A DNA stretch of 20,485 nt from contig CAZABC010000038.1 of NCBI GenBank assembly GCA_964483405.1, positions 1 to 20,485 of the forward strand, given 5' to 3'. Below the pieces are notes generated by a model. The model saw only the letters and a list, made by a program, of their open reading frames with translations. It searched no databases and was not told the DNA's origin. This DNA comes from CAZABC01 sp964483405. GTDB lineage: Bacteria; Chloroflexota; Limnocylindria; Limnocylindrales; CSP1-4. This document shows positions 1 to 8,310 of this stretch, in pieces. How positions within the stretch are numbered: the first letter of the stretch is position 1; each line of letters starts with the position of its first letter. The position numbers and the translations under genes are program-made.

Positions 1-2049
1 GGCGACAACATCCAGGGCGACTCGATGATGTACTACTTCAAGTCGGCCGGCCTGGGATACGCGGCGGATGGGACCAGCCTGTCGCCCGAGCTCAGCATCA
101 ACCCGCTCATCAAGGCGTTCAACAGCGTCGGCTACGACGCGATGACGCTCGGCAACCACGAGTTCAACTTCGGCGCGGAGATCTTCGGGACGCTCGCCCA
201 GGCGGACTTCCCGATGCTCCAGGCGAACGTCACCGACAGCGGCGCGTACGGCCTCGCCGCCGTGCCGGTCGAGCCGTACACGACGACGACCGTCGGACCC
301 GAGGGGATCGACGTCGCGATCCTCGGCATCGGCAACCACCGCGTCCCGAGCTACGAGCTGCCGAGCAACATCGAGGGGCTGACCTTCGGCGACCCGATCC
401 AGGCCGGCAAGGATCATGCCCCGGCGCTCCAGGCGGCCAACGACGTGGTCATCGCGCTGACCCACATCGGCTTCACGACCGACCCGAAGAGCGTCGAGGT
501 CGACAACAACGTCGACACCTACTTCGCGAGCCAGGTGCCCGACGTCGACGCGGTCATCGGCGGCCACAGCCACACCAACCCGTCGACCGGGTTCGGCCCG
601 TACAAGTTCCTGCCGACGTTCATCGCCGGGCCGACCGGCGAGCCCGTCATCGTGACCCAGGCCTACCGCTACAACACCTACCTCGGCGAACTCTCGCTCG
701 GCCTGCTCCCCGACGGGAGCGGCGGCTACGAGGTCGTGTCGAGCGCCGGGCGCTACATCCCGGTCGTCACGTCCGGCACCGCCACGCCCGAGGACCCGGG
801 CATCGTCGCCCTCGTCGCGCCCTACCAGAGCCTCATCAACGCCTACAACGACACGGTCATCGGGGCGACCACCGCGCCGATCGACACGACCCAGGCCTTC
901 ACCCAGGAGACGAACGGCGCGAACCTGCAGGCCGACGCGTCGGTCTGGAAGCTCGAGACCGAGGGGATCCCGGTCGACCTCCACCTCTCCGGCGCGATGA
1001 CGAACCGCCTCATCGCCGTCGGGGCCACCCCGGAGGCGCCGTACCCGCTCAAGGTCAGCGACATGTTCGCGGCCATGCCATACGAGAACTCGCTCGTCGT
1101 CATGGAGATGAACGGGCCGCAGCTCAAGGCGGTCCTCGAGCGCGCCTACCGCAACTACTACTACTACAAGTACGTGCCCGGCTACGGCGGGTACAGCTAC
1201 TACACGACCTGCATGCTCGACACCGACGCGATCGGCCGGATCATGTACCGCGACGCCAGCCCGACGATGCCGACCGGCGACGACGTGGTCGCGCTCACCA
1301 TCGACGGCGTGCCGGTCGACTTCTCCGACGCGGACACGTACTACCGTGTCTCGACCGTCAACTACCTGGCGGCCGGGGCCTGCAACTTCAGCGACGCCGG
1401 CCATACGCTCTGGCCGCTGGACCAGATCGTCGCCGACACCCAGTACTACGTCCGTGACGCGGTCATCGAGTACATCCAGGCGATGGGGACGGTCTCGCCG
1501 GCCATCGAGGGCCGGCTCGTCTTCTTCGACGAGGACTCGCCGGTCGTCACGATCTCGGCGCCGGTCGACGGCTCCGCCTATCTCCATCCGGACCTGATGA
1601 CGCTCGACTTCGAGGCGACCGACGCCTCGGGCGTGGCGTCGATCACGGCGATGTTCGACGGTACGGCCGTCGCCGACGGGCAGGTCGTCGACCTGCTCGC
1701 CCTGCCGCTCGGCAGCCACGTCCTCGTCGTGACCGCGGTCGACCACTACGGCAACGTCGGCGCCGCCTCGGCCACGTTCGACGTGATCGCCACGGTCGGC
1801 AGCCTCAAGGCGACGGTCGAACGGCTGTACGCGGAGGGCAAGGTCACCAAGCCCGGCACCCGTGACAGCCTGATCGCCAAGCTCGACCTCGCCCAGGACC
1901 AGCTCGACGCCGGGAAGGTGAGCGCGGCGAAGAGCACGCTCAACGCGTTCATCAACCAGGTCAAGGCCCAGAGTGGCAAGTCGATCAAGCCGAAGGCGGC
2001 CACGCTCCTCATCACCGACGCCCGGTGGGTGATCGCCCACCCCGGATGA
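1..2049 (+). CDS. 5'-nucleotidase/metallophosphatase family surface protein, 5' end cut by window
   Basis: The frame is open from the first base, so the start and the first metal-binding motif lie upstream; 682 residues are visible. The family hydrolyses nucleotides or related phosphoesters outside the cell with a dinuclear metal centre. Visible metallophosphatase motifs are GDNIQGDS at the window edge (positions 1-24), GNHEFNFG (151-174) and GGHSHT (559-576). The C-terminal substrate-binding 5'-nucleotidase domain runs from about 850 to 1520 and includes the MPYENSL segment typical of the family. An Ig-like domain follows (about 1534-1790), then a helical C-terminus (about 1796-2046) resembling the FIMAH module of secreted enzymes. 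There is no sortase motif or C-terminal hydrophobic anchor. The first visible ATG (25) is not the true start because conserved sequence precedes it. The exact substrate (AMP, UDP-sugar, cyclic nucleotide) cannot be read from sequence. A terminator-like hairpin follows the stop. Confidence 0.85.
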   Translation, partial: GDNIQGDSMMYYFKSAGLGYAADGTSLSPELSINPLIKAFNSVGYDAMTLGNHEFNFGAEIFGTLAQADFPMLQANVTDSGAYGLAAVPVEPYTTTTVGPEGIDVAILGIGNHRVPSYELPSNIEGLTFGDPIQAGKDHAPALQAANDVVIALTHIGFTTDPKSVEVDNNVDTYFASQVPDVDAVIGGHSHTNPSTGFGPYKFLPTFIAGPTGEPVIVTQAYRYNTYLGELSLGLLPDGSGGYEVVSSAGRYIPVVTSGTATPEDPGIVALVAPYQSLINAYNDTVIGATTAPIDTTQAFTQETNGANLQADASVWKLETEGIPVDLHLSGAMTNRLIAVGATPEAPYPLKVSDMFAAMPYENSLVVMEMNGPQLKAVLERAYRNYYYYKYVPGYGGYSYYTTCMLDTDAIGRIMYRDASPTMPTGDDVVALTIDGVPVDFSDADTYYRVSTVNYLAAGACNFSDAGHTLWPLDQIVADTQYYVRDAVIEYIQAMGTVSPAIEGRLVFFDEDSPVVTISAPVDGSAYLHPDLMTLDFEATDASGVASITAMFDGTAVADGQVVDLLALPLGSHVLVVTAVDHYGNVGAASATFDVIATVGSLKATVERLYAEGKVTKPGTRDSLIAKLDLAQDQLDAGKVSAAKSTLNAFINQVKAQSGKSIKPKAATLLITDARWVIAHPG

Positions 2050-2095
2050 CCCGCTGAGGTCGCCGGGACGTCGCTCGCGACCACACCGCCGCATC

Positions 2096-2127
2096 GAGGC
2101 CGGTCCCGGTCCGCCGGGGCCGGCCTC
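2096..2127 (+). terminator. strong GC hairpin after the 5'-nucleotidase gene
   Basis: A 14-bp stem pairs 2096-2109 with 2114-2127 around the 4-nt loop TCCG, with a single G-U wobble. It lies 47 nt after the stop codon. No T-run follows, so it would be a U-less hairpin terminator or an mRNA 3'-end stabiliser. Its position between two genes with separate signals supports a transcription boundary. Confidence 0.5.
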
Positions 2128-2236
2128 GGTGTACCCGGGCACCGGCCGACCCGTACGGAACGGTGGGGCGCAGCGGCACCGTCCACCCCGAACGGGTCAT
2201 TCCTCGGCTCCGTGCCGGCGGGGCAGCATCGGACGA

Positions 2237-2259
2237 CGACCCGCCCGGGACGCGGGTCG
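2237..2259 (+). promoter_or_regulatory. leader hairpin next to the ribosome binding site of the HYR gene
   Basis: An 8-bp perfect inverted repeat, CGACCCGC (2237-2244) and GCGGGTCG (2252-2259), encloses a 7-nt loop and ends two bases before the Shine-Dalgarno GGAGAAG (2262-2268). It could modulate ribosome access. I do not recognise a known riboswitch in 2128-2272, and in such GC-rich DNA the repeat may be incidental. Confidence 0.3.
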
Positions 2260-2272
2260 ATGGAGAAGATCG

Positions 2273-3640
2273 ATGCACGAGCGCGCGATCCGTCGTGCCG
2301 TCGCCGGAGCGGCGGCGGCCTGCCTCCTCGCCACGTCCCTGGCCCTGGCCGACACGGTCGTCGCCGACGGCGACGAGGTGGCCGGGATCCAGGGCACGGT
2401 CGGCGCGGGCCCGGTCACCCCGGGTCGTTCCGCGACGCTGGCGGTCTGGTTCGAGCTGACCTGCCGAAACGCGGCCCACGTCGATGCCGGCCAGACCGTC
2501 GCCGTCACGCTCCTCGGCGCGACCGTCCCCGGCGGCGGTGCCGTGACCGGCGGCGGGACGTCGATCGGGCCCGTCCCGGCGGAGTGGCCCGACGACGGGT
2601 CCGCGTGCGGGACGACCGCCCCGCTGCGATCGGCCGTGGCGGCATCGGTGACGGTGCGCGCCCCGGCGTCGCCCGGGACGTACGACTACGTCCTCCAGTA
2701 CGGCCGGTCGCTCAGCCCGGCCGGCTCCGGCGATGGCTCGGCGGTCTCGGGCTTCACCTTCCTGACGGTCCGCCTGACCGTCGTCCCCGACGAGCCGCCG
2801 GTCCTGGTCATGCCGGCCGCGATGGTCGTCGAGGGTGACACGATCGGCGGAGCCGTCGTGTCGTACGTCGCGTCGTCGACCGACCTCGAGGACGAGCCCG
2901 ACCCGGTCCCGGGCTGCTCCCCGGCCAGCGGCTCGACGTTCCCCCTCGGGACGACGACCGTCACCTGCGCCGTCACCGACTCCGCGGGACACGTGGTCGG
3001 GGGCGAGTTCGCCGTGACCGTCGTCGACACGACCGCCCCGGTCCTCGCCGGCGTCCCCGCCGGGCTCGACCTCGTCACGGCCGACGAGGCCGGCGCGGTC
3101 GCGGTCTACGACCCGCCGACGGCGCTCGACGTCGTCGACGGGGAGCGGCCGGTCGCCTGCGCGCCGGTCTCGGGCACGGTCTTCCCGGTCGGCGAGACGG
3201 TCGTCGTCTGTGGGACCGCCGATACGAGCGGCAACGCCGCGAGCGCGAGCTTCCCGGTCCGGGTCACCTACGACCCGCCGACGAGGCTCGAGGCCCGGTT
3301 CGACGCGCCGGTCGGGCCGTCGAACGTCGTCCACGGGGCGGCCGGGCGGACGGTGCCGGTCAAGGTCCGCCTGCTCCGCGACGGGGCCGCGGTGGCGACC
3401 GGCCGCGTCGACCTCGGCCTGGCAGCGTGCGGTTCGGACTCCCCGCTGCGGACCGCGCCGCTGCCGCTGACCCGGCAGGGCGACCGATGGACGACCCAGC
3501 TGGCGACCGCCGGGCTCGGCGGCTGCGTCCGGGCGACCGTTCGCCTCGACGGGCGGCCCGCCGGGTCGTTCGAGTTGCGGCTCGCACCGTCCGCCGGCGC
3601 CGGTGGGACCACCGCGCCGGGGCGCGGCCGGCCCACCTGA
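2273..3640 (+). CDS. secreted HYR-domain protein with PxKF-like C-terminal domain
   Basis: 455 residues. The ATG at 2273 is chosen because GGAGAAG sits 4 nt upstream and the first residues form a classical signal peptide: basic MHERAIRR, a hydrophobic Ala/Leu core, and a likely cleavage after about residue 26. Residues 30-172 form an unidentified beta-rich domain with one cysteine pair candidate (C64, C112). Two HYR (hyalin repeat, Ig-fold) domains follow at about 175-251 and 254-332; each has the family pattern of a Cys, a FPxG turn, a second Cys and a closing DxxGN-like or DSAGH segment. Residues 345-437 contain VPVKVRLLRDG, matching the PxKF module often found at the C-terminus of HYR proteins. 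No enzymatic motif is visible, so an adhesive or structural extracellular role is inferred. It lies downstream of another modular surface protein but probably has its own transcript. Confidence 0.75.
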   Translation: MHERAIRRAVAGAAAACLLATSLALADTVVADGDEVAGIQGTVGAGPVTPGRSATLAVWFELTCRNAAHVDAGQTVAVTLLGATVPGGGAVTGGGTSIGPVPAEWPDDGSACGTTAPLRSAVAASVTVRAPASPGTYDYVLQYGRSLSPAGSGDGSAVSGFTFLTVRLTVVPDEPPVLVMPAAMVVEGDTIGGAVVSYVASSTDLEDEPDPVPGCSPASGSTFPLGTTTVTCAVTDSAGHVVGGEFAVTVVDTTAPVLAGVPAGLDLVTADEAGAVAVYDPPTALDVVDGERPVACAPVSGTVFPVGETVVVCGTADTSGNAASASFPVRVTYDPPTRLEARFDAPVGPSNVVHGAAGRTVPVKVRLLRDGAAVATGRVDLGLAACGSDSPLRTAPLPLTRQGDRWTTQLATAGLGGCVRATVRLDGRPAGSFELRLAPSAGAGGTTAPGRGRPT

Positions 3641-3650
3641 CCCGGGCCGC

Positions 3651-3670
3651 CCGACCCGATCCGGGGTCGG
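3651..3670 (+). terminator. possible hairpin terminator between HYR gene and uvrC
   Basis: CCGACCC (3651-3657) pairs with GGGTCGG (3664-3670) around a 6-nt loop, 11 nt after the stop of the HYR gene. A second weaker stem (CGCCCC 3681-3686 with GGGGCG 3694-3699) follows. Neither has a T-run. The gap to uvrC is only 78 nt, so this is the likely 3' end of the HYR transcript. Confidence 0.35.
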
Positions 3671-3706
3671 CCGTTCGCCTCGCCCCCCGACCCGGGGCGT
3701 CTGCCG

Positions 3707-3712
3707 TACGAT
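3707..3712 (+). promoter_or_regulatory. -10-like box TACGAT for uvrC
   Basis: TACGAT lies exactly 6 nt before the uvrC GTG at 3719, which would place the transcription start at or next to the start codon. No Shine-Dalgarno is seen in the 6-nt gap and no clear -35 hexamer is seen upstream. The combination fits a leaderless transcript, but this is inference from spacing only. Confidence 0.45.
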
Positions 3713-3718
3713 CGGCCG

Positions 3719-5581
3719 GTGACCCCGCGACTCCAGGCGACCCTCCGCGAGCTGCCGGACCGTCCCGGCGTGTACCTCATGCGGGACGCCGGCGGGGCGG
3801 TCCTGTACGTCGGCAAGGCGCAGCGCCTCCGCCAACGGGTCCGGTCGTACTGGCAGAAGGAGACGACCGCGGGCCGGGCCGGCGACCTCCACCGGATCCG
3901 GGCGGCGATCGATCGGGTCGCCGACGTCGAGTACACGATCACCGACTCGGTCTCCGAGGCGCTGCTCCTCGAGGCGAACCTCATCAAGCGCTACCGGCCG
4001 CGCTTCAACGTCCGGCTCAAGGACGACAAGAGCTACCCGTACATCCGGATCACGCTTGCCGATGACTACCCCCGGATCGAGCGGACGCGGAAGCTCGTCG
4101 AGGATGGCAGCCGGTACTTCGGCCCGTACGCGTCGGCATCCTCGGTCGACGAGTCGATGAGCCTCATCCGGCGGCTCTTCCCGTTCCGGACCTGCACGAT
4201 CGCGATCCGGGACGGCGAGCGGGCGCTCGCCCGACCGTGCCTGCTGTACCACATCAAGCGCTGCCAGGGCCCCTGCATCGAGGCCGTTGACCGGGCGACC
4301 TACCGGGCCGACATCGCCCAGGTCGAGCAGTTCCTCGAGGGCCGCCTCGAGGCCGTCGCCGACGCCCTCCGGGCCGACATGGAGTCGGCGTCCGGGCGAC
4401 TCGAGTTCGAGCGGGCGGCCGCCCTCCGGGACAAGATCCGGGCGATCGAGCGGACGATGGAGAGCCAGAAGATGGCGGCGTTCGCCCGGACCGAGCTCGA
4501 TCTGGTCGGCCTCGCCCGACAGGATGCGCAGGCTGCGGTCCAGCTGTTCGTCGTCCGGGCCGGCAAGCTCATCGGCCGCGACGTCTTCCTGCTGGACGCG
4601 CCCCGGGAGGTCGCCGACGCGGAGGTCGTCGCGTCCTTCCTCGAGCAGTACTACCCGCGGGCGACGAGCGTCCCCCGCGAGGTCCTCGTCCCGGTCCGGG
4701 CCGCCGAGGCGGACGACCTCGAGACGTACCTCTCGGCCCGTCGCGGGGTACGGGTCGGCGTGCGCGTCCCGCGCCGCGGCGGGAAGCGGGCGCTCCTCGA
4801 CCTCGCGACCCGGAACGCCGTCGACGCGCTCGCCCGCGAGCACGCCCGCTGGCTCGCCGACGAGGGCAAGACGCTCACCGCGCTCGAGGAGCTCGCGACG
4901 GCCCTCGGGCTGGCAGGGCCGCCGATGCGGATCGAGTGCTACGACATCAGCACGTTCCAGGGCCGCGAGACGGTCGGCTCGATGGTCGTCTTCGAGGAGG
5001 GTCGGCCGCGGACCGGCGAGTACCGGCGGTTCCGGGTCCGGACGGTGGTCGACCGGACCGACGACTTCGCCAGCCACCGCGAGGTCCTGTCGCGCCGCTT
5101 CCGGGCCGCGAAGCCGGGCGAGGAGGGGACCGCCGAGGCCGACCGCTGGGCGATGCCGGACCTCGTCGTCGTGGACGGCGGCAAGGGCCAGGTCTCGGCC
5201 GCCCTCGAGGCGCTCACGGCGGCCGGCCTCGGTGACCTGCCGCTCGTCGGGATCGCGAAGGAGCGCGAGGAGCTGTTCCTGCCGGGCCGGCCGGACCCAG
5301 TCGTCCTGGCGGCGACGTCGCCGGCCCTCTATCTGGTCCAGCGGCTGCGCGACGAGGCCCACCGGTTCGCGATCGCCTACCACCGCGACCTCCGGTCGAA
5401 GCGGGCCGTCCGGTCGGCCTTCGACGACCTGCCCGGCGTCGGCCCGCGCCGCCGCCAGGCGCTCCTCCGCACCTTCGGGTCGGTCAAGCGGATCCGCGAG
5501 GCGCCGGTCGAGCAGATCGCGGCCGTCCCTGGGATCGGGCCGGCGCTCGCCGCGAGGATCAAGGCCGGCCTCGAGGCCTGA
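3719..5581 (+). CDS. uvrC: UvrABC excinuclease subunit C
   Basis: 620 residues, close to the family length of about 610. UvrC joins UvrB on damaged DNA in nucleotide excision repair and makes both incisions. Domain order is complete: GIY-YIG nuclease (about 15-95, with GVYLM, LYVGKA and the EALLLEAN segment), a four-cysteine iron-sulfur-type cluster (C159, C174, C182, C186), the UVR domain that contacts UvrB (about 205-245), the RNase H-like 5' nuclease (about 380-555) with expected acidic and His residues D409 (ECYDIS), D486 (VVDGGKGQ) and H548 (RDEAHRFA), and tandem helix-hairpin-helix motifs (about 568-618, LPGVGPRRRQ and VPGIGPALA). The GTG start is supported by the conserved N-terminal LPDRPGVYLM placed 11 residues in. 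It has no Shine-Dalgarno and a -10-like box 6 nt upstream. All catalytic residues expected for the family appear intact. Confidence 0.97.
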   Translation: MTPRLQATLRELPDRPGVYLMRDAGGAVLYVGKAQRLRQRVRSYWQKETTAGRAGDLHRIRAAIDRVADVEYTITDSVSEALLLEANLIKRYRPRFNVRLKDDKSYPYIRITLADDYPRIERTRKLVEDGSRYFGPYASASSVDESMSLIRRLFPFRTCTIAIRDGERALARPCLLYHIKRCQGPCIEAVDRATYRADIAQVEQFLEGRLEAVADALRADMESASGRLEFERAAALRDKIRAIERTMESQKMAAFARTELDLVGLARQDAQAAVQLFVVRAGKLIGRDVFLLDAPREVADAEVVASFLEQYYPRATSVPREVLVPVRAAEADDLETYLSARRGVRVGVRVPRRGGKRALLDLATRNAVDALAREHARWLADEGKTLTALEELATALGLAGPPMRIECYDISTFQGRETVGSMVVFEEGRPRTGEYRRFRVRTVVDRTDDFASHREVLSRRFRAAKPGEEGTAEADRWAMPDLVVVDGGKGQVSAALEALTAAGLGDLPLVGIAKEREELFLPGRPDPVVLAATSPALYLVQRLRDEAHRFAIAYHRDLRSKRAVRSAFDDLPGVGPRRRQALLRTFGSVKRIREAPVEQIAAVPGIGPALAARIKAGLEA

Positions 5582-5588
5582 CGGGCAG

Positions 5589-5610
5589 GCCCGGCGGCGA
5601 CCGGCCGGGC
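5589..5610 (+). terminator. weak hairpin after uvrC
   Basis: GCCCGG (5589-5594) pairs with CCGGGC (5605-5610) around a 10-nt loop, starting 7 nt after the uvrC stop, with a short TTT at 5617-5619. It precedes the promoter-like box of secD and may end the uvrC transcript. Confidence 0.3.
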
Positions 5611-5663
5611 GCCGACTTTCCGGCTCGCTGGTGGCCGACCCGGCGCTCGTGGGGGTGAGCGTG

Positions 5664-5669
5664 TATCAT
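5664..5669 (+). promoter_or_regulatory. -10-like box TATCAT for secDF
   Basis: TATCAT lies 9 nt before the secD ATG (5679). The gap holds only C/G-rich sequence with no Shine-Dalgarno. A transcript starting 6-8 nt downstream would have a leader of at most a few bases. No convincing -35 hexamer is visible. Confidence 0.45.
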
Positions 5670-5678
5670 CCCCGGCCG

Positions 5679-7037
5679 ATGCGCCGCGCGACCCCCCTTG
5701 TCATCCTGCTCGTCGGCCTGTTCGCCTTCGTGATGGTCTTCTGGCCCGACCTGACGCTGCCCTTCGGCGGCGAGGGCGGCGGCTCTCGCCCCGTCGAGAC
5801 GAAGCTCGGCCTCGACCTCGAGGGCGGCCTGCGGGTCGAGTACCAGGCCCAGCCGGTGAACGGCCAGAGCCCGACCCCGGAGGACATGCAGGTCATCCGC
5901 GACATCGTCGAGCGCCGCGTCAACGCCATCGGGGCGACCGAGCCGGTCGTCCTCGTCCAGGGAGCTGATCGGATCGTCGTCGAGATCCCCGGCGTCGAGG
6001 ATCCCGAGACGGTCCGCGCGCTGATCGGGGCGACCGGGACCCTCCAGTTCGTGCCGATCCCGCCCGGGACGACCATCCAGGACGGCCAGACGCTCGACCT
6101 CGAGACCTACCCGCCGCTGTTCAGCGGTACCGAGATCGAGACCGCGACGCTCGGCGTCGACCAGCTCGGCCGGATCGCCGTCGACTTCACGTTGAAGTCG
6201 ACCGGCTGCCAGCTCTTCGCCGACTACACGACCGACAACGTCGGCAACCAGTTCGCGATCGTGCTCGACGGCACGGTCATCTCGGCGCCGGTCATCCAGA
6301 GCCCGATCACCGGCTGCCAGGGCCAGATCACCGGCGGCGGGGCCGGGTTCACGTCGGGCGAGGCGAACAACCTCATCACCGTCCTCCGCTACGGCTCGCT
6401 GCCGTACCCGATCAACGAGATCTCCGTCGAGGCGATCGCGCCGACGCTCGGCGAGTTCTTCCTGCGCCAGGGCGTCATGGCGGCGGTCATCGGGCTCGGG
6501 CTCGTCTTCATCCTCATGCTCGTCCACTACCGCCTGCCGGGCGTGGTCGCCGGGATCGCCCTCGTCTACTACGCGGTCCTCGTCCTCGCGATCTTCCGGT
6601 TCATCCCGGTGACCCTGACCCTCGCAGGGATCGCTGGCTTCGTGCTCTCCATCGGCATGGCGGTCGACGCGAACATCCTGATCTTCGAGCGGATGAAGGA
6701 GGAGCTGCGGACCGGGAAGTCGCTGCCGGCGTCGATCGAGGCGGGCTTCAACCGGGCCTGGAACTCGATCCTCGACTCGAACGTGTCGAGCCTGATCACC
6801 GCGATGATCCTGTTCTGGTTCGGTTCGTCGGTGATCCGCGGGTTCGCCCTCGTCCTGATCATCGGCGTCCTCTGCTCGATGTTCACCGCGATCACCCTGA
6901 GCCGGACGATCCTCCGCTTCATCGTCAAGCGCGAGGCGTTCCGGAAGCCGTGGATGTACGGCGTGTCCGAGGGCGAGTTCGTCGCCCGCTCGTCCGGTCG
7001 CACCGGCACCGGCCGCGAGGCGCGCGGGCGTGCTTGA
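5679..7037 (+). CDS. secD: protein translocase subunit SecD
   Basis: 452 residues. SecD works with SecF in the membrane to pull exported polypeptides through SecYEG using the proton gradient. One N-terminal membrane segment (about residues 5-22) is followed by the large extracytoplasmic domain carrying the family D1 motif KLGLDLEGGLRVEY, then five membrane segments; GMAVDANILIFERMKEEL is the hallmark of the fourth segment region in SecD. The ATG at 5679 starts directly before the first hydrophobic helix. The frame remains open far upstream, across uvrC in another phase, but that part is not coding; in-frame GTGs at 5655 and 5661 are possible but less likely. It overlaps secF by 8 nt, so the two are translationally coupled. 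The length is typical of bacteria with split secD and secF. Confidence 0.96.
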   Translation: MRRATPLVILLVGLFAFVMVFWPDLTLPFGGEGGGSRPVETKLGLDLEGGLRVEYQAQPVNGQSPTPEDMQVIRDIVERRVNAIGATEPVVLVQGADRIVVEIPGVEDPETVRALIGATGTLQFVPIPPGTTIQDGQTLDLETYPPLFSGTEIETATLGVDQLGRIAVDFTLKSTGCQLFADYTTDNVGNQFAIVLDGTVISAPVIQSPITGCQGQITGGGAGFTSGEANNLITVLRYGSLPYPINEISVEAIAPTLGEFFLRQGVMAAVIGLGLVFILMLVHYRLPGVVAGIALVYYAVLVLAIFRFIPVTLTLAGIAGFVLSIGMAVDANILIFERMKEELRTGKSLPASIEAGFNRAWNSILDSNVSSLITAMILFWFGSSVIRGFALVLIIGVLCSMFTAITLSRTILRFIVKREAFRKPWMYGVSEGEFVARSSGRTGTGREARGRA

Positions 7038-8250
7038 CGTCGTCGGGAAGCGCCGCTGGTACTTCCTATTCTCGGCCCTCATCACGATCCCCGGCGTCCT
7101 GTTCATCATCGCCGGGATCCTGACCGGCGGGAACGTCGGGCTCCAGTTCTCGATCGACTACACGGGCGGCACCCGCTGGGTCGTCCGGTTCGAGGATCCG
7201 GAGGTCACGCCCGACGACGTGAAGGCGGTCTTCGTCGCCGCCGGACACCCGAACACGACCGTCTTCGAGACCGCGAACGGCTTCTTCGAGATCCGGACCG
7301 ACCCGCTCGGCCTCGTCGAGCAGCCGCCCGCGCCGTCGCCGAGCCCATCGCCCTCGCCATCGGCGTCGCCGTCCGTCAGCCCCTCGCCTTCGCCGTCCGC
7401 CAGCCCGACGGCATCGCCGAGCCCATCGCCCTCCGCTGCCGCGTCCGGGTCGCCCTCGGCCGAGCCGAGCGGCTCGCCCAGCCCGTCGCCGAGCCCCAGC
7501 CCGAGCCCGTCGCCGAGCCCCAGCCCGAGCCCGTCCGGCAGCCCGAGCCCATCGCCGACGCCGACCCCGCCGGGCGCGGGTCAGATCCCGACAGACGGTG
7601 AGCTCGGCGAGATCGCCGGCGCCATGCAGGACGAGCTCGGGACGTTCGAGCAGGCGCTCCTCACGACGATCGGCCCGATCGTCAGCGCCGACCTGATCCG
7701 ACAGGCGCTCATCCTCATCCTCGTCGGATCGGTCGGGATCATGCTCTGGCTCACCTACCGGTTCAAGGACATCCGGTTCGGCGCGACGGCGCTCGTCGCC
7801 CTCCTCCATGACGTCCTGGTCGTCCTCGGGGCGTTCGCGATCCTCGGCACGTTCTTCAACGTCGAGATCGATGCGCTGTTCGTGACGGCGATGCTGACCG
7901 TCATCGGCTTCTCGGTCCACGACACGATCGTCGTCTTCGACCGGGTCCGCGAGAACCGCATCCGCCATGCCGGCGAGCCGTTCGACGACATCGTCAACCA
8001 CTCGATCCTGCAGACCGCCGGTCGGTCGATCCTGACGAGCTTCACCGTCTTCCTGACCCTGCTCGCCCTGCTCCTCTTCGGCGGGCCGGCCATCCGCTAC
8101 TTCGTCCTCGCCCTGCTGATCGGGATCGTCTCGGGCACCTACTCGTCGATCTTCAACGCCGCCCAGCTGCTCGTGGAGTGGGATCACTGGGACCTCCGCC
8201 GGCGGTCCAGGGCGACGGCCCTCGGCGGGACGCGCCGCACCACCCCGTGA
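7030..8250 (+). CDS. secF: protein translocase subunit SecF with Ser-Pro-rich insertion
   Basis: 406 residues from the GTG at 7030, which overlaps the secD stop. The conserved start of the protein is visible: short basic N-terminus, first membrane helix (about 10-31), then GLQFSIDYTGGTRWVVRF, the SecF equivalent of the D1 motif. The second part has five membrane helices and the motif IGFSVHDTIVVFDRVREN (about 292-309), which identifies SecF. Between the beta strand ending near residue 91 and the helix beginning near residue 190 sits an insertion of roughly 85 residues made almost only of Ser, Pro and Ala. It lies in the extracytoplasmic domain, which in the family normally has only a short loop there. 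The reading frame stays intact on both sides, so this is an expansion and not a frameshift. SecF should still be functional because all membrane motifs are present. The extra loop may act as a spacer in the cell wall; that is inference. Confidence 0.95.
   Translation: MLDVVGKRRWYFLFSALITIPGVLFIIAGILTGGNVGLQFSIDYTGGTRWVVRFEDPEVTPDDVKAVFVAAGHPNTTVFETANGFFEIRTDPLGLVEQPPAPSPSPSPSPSASPSVSPSPSPSASPTASPSPSPSAAASGSPSAEPSGSPSPSPSPSPSPSPSPSPSPSGSPSPSPTPTPPGAGQIPTDGELGEIAGAMQDELGTFEQALLTTIGPIVSADLIRQALILILVGSVGIMLWLTYRFKDIRFGATALVALLHDVLVVLGAFAILGTFFNVEIDALFVTAMLTVIGFSVHDTIVVFDRVRENRIRHAGEPFDDIVNHSILQTAGRSILTSFTVFLTLLALLLFGGPAIRYFVLALLIGIVSGTYSSIFNAAQLLVEWDHWDLRRRSRATALGGTRRTTP
7324..7581 (+). repeat. 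Ser-Pro codon repeat tract inside secF
   Basis: The tract encodes SecF residues about 99-184. It includes two perfect adjacent copies of a 24-bp unit (7480-7503 and 7504-7527, eight codons reading SPSPSPSP) and a partial third copy from 7528, plus many degenerate Ser-Pro repeats of six bases. All units are multiples of three, so copy changes would keep frame. The boundary with unique SecF sequence is approximate. Confidence 0.85.
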
Positions 8251-8310
8251 CCCATCGGCCTGCCGGGTCGGCGCAAGCCGCGGTGCAGTCCGGGCTGGCA
8301 TCCTAGGATC

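Noticed and set aside
2128..2272. Possible riboswitch in the leader of the HYR gene
   Set aside because: Beyond the hairpin at 2237-2259 I could not match any conserved riboswitch core; GC-rich DNA folds readily by chance.
2012..5383. Open frame of 1123 codons on the minus strand
   Set aside because: It lies antisense to the HYR gene and uvrC, both with clear domains. Its translation is Arg/Asp/Gly-rich without recognisable motifs, a common artefact opposite GC-rich coding DNA.
4287..5678. Upstream extension of the secD frame
   Set aside because: The frame stays open over uvrC but in a different phase; the translation is Arg/Ser-rich nonsense and SecD starts naturally at the ATG before its first membrane helix.
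7324..7581. CRISPR or VNTR-type noncoding repeat
   Set aside because: The repeats are in-frame Ser-Pro codons with no spacers, within an otherwise intact secF.
8304..8309. TAGGAT as -10 box of recJ
   Set aside because: Only one base separates it from the GTG, so transcription would start inside the coding sequence; a different promoter or read-through from secDF is more likely.
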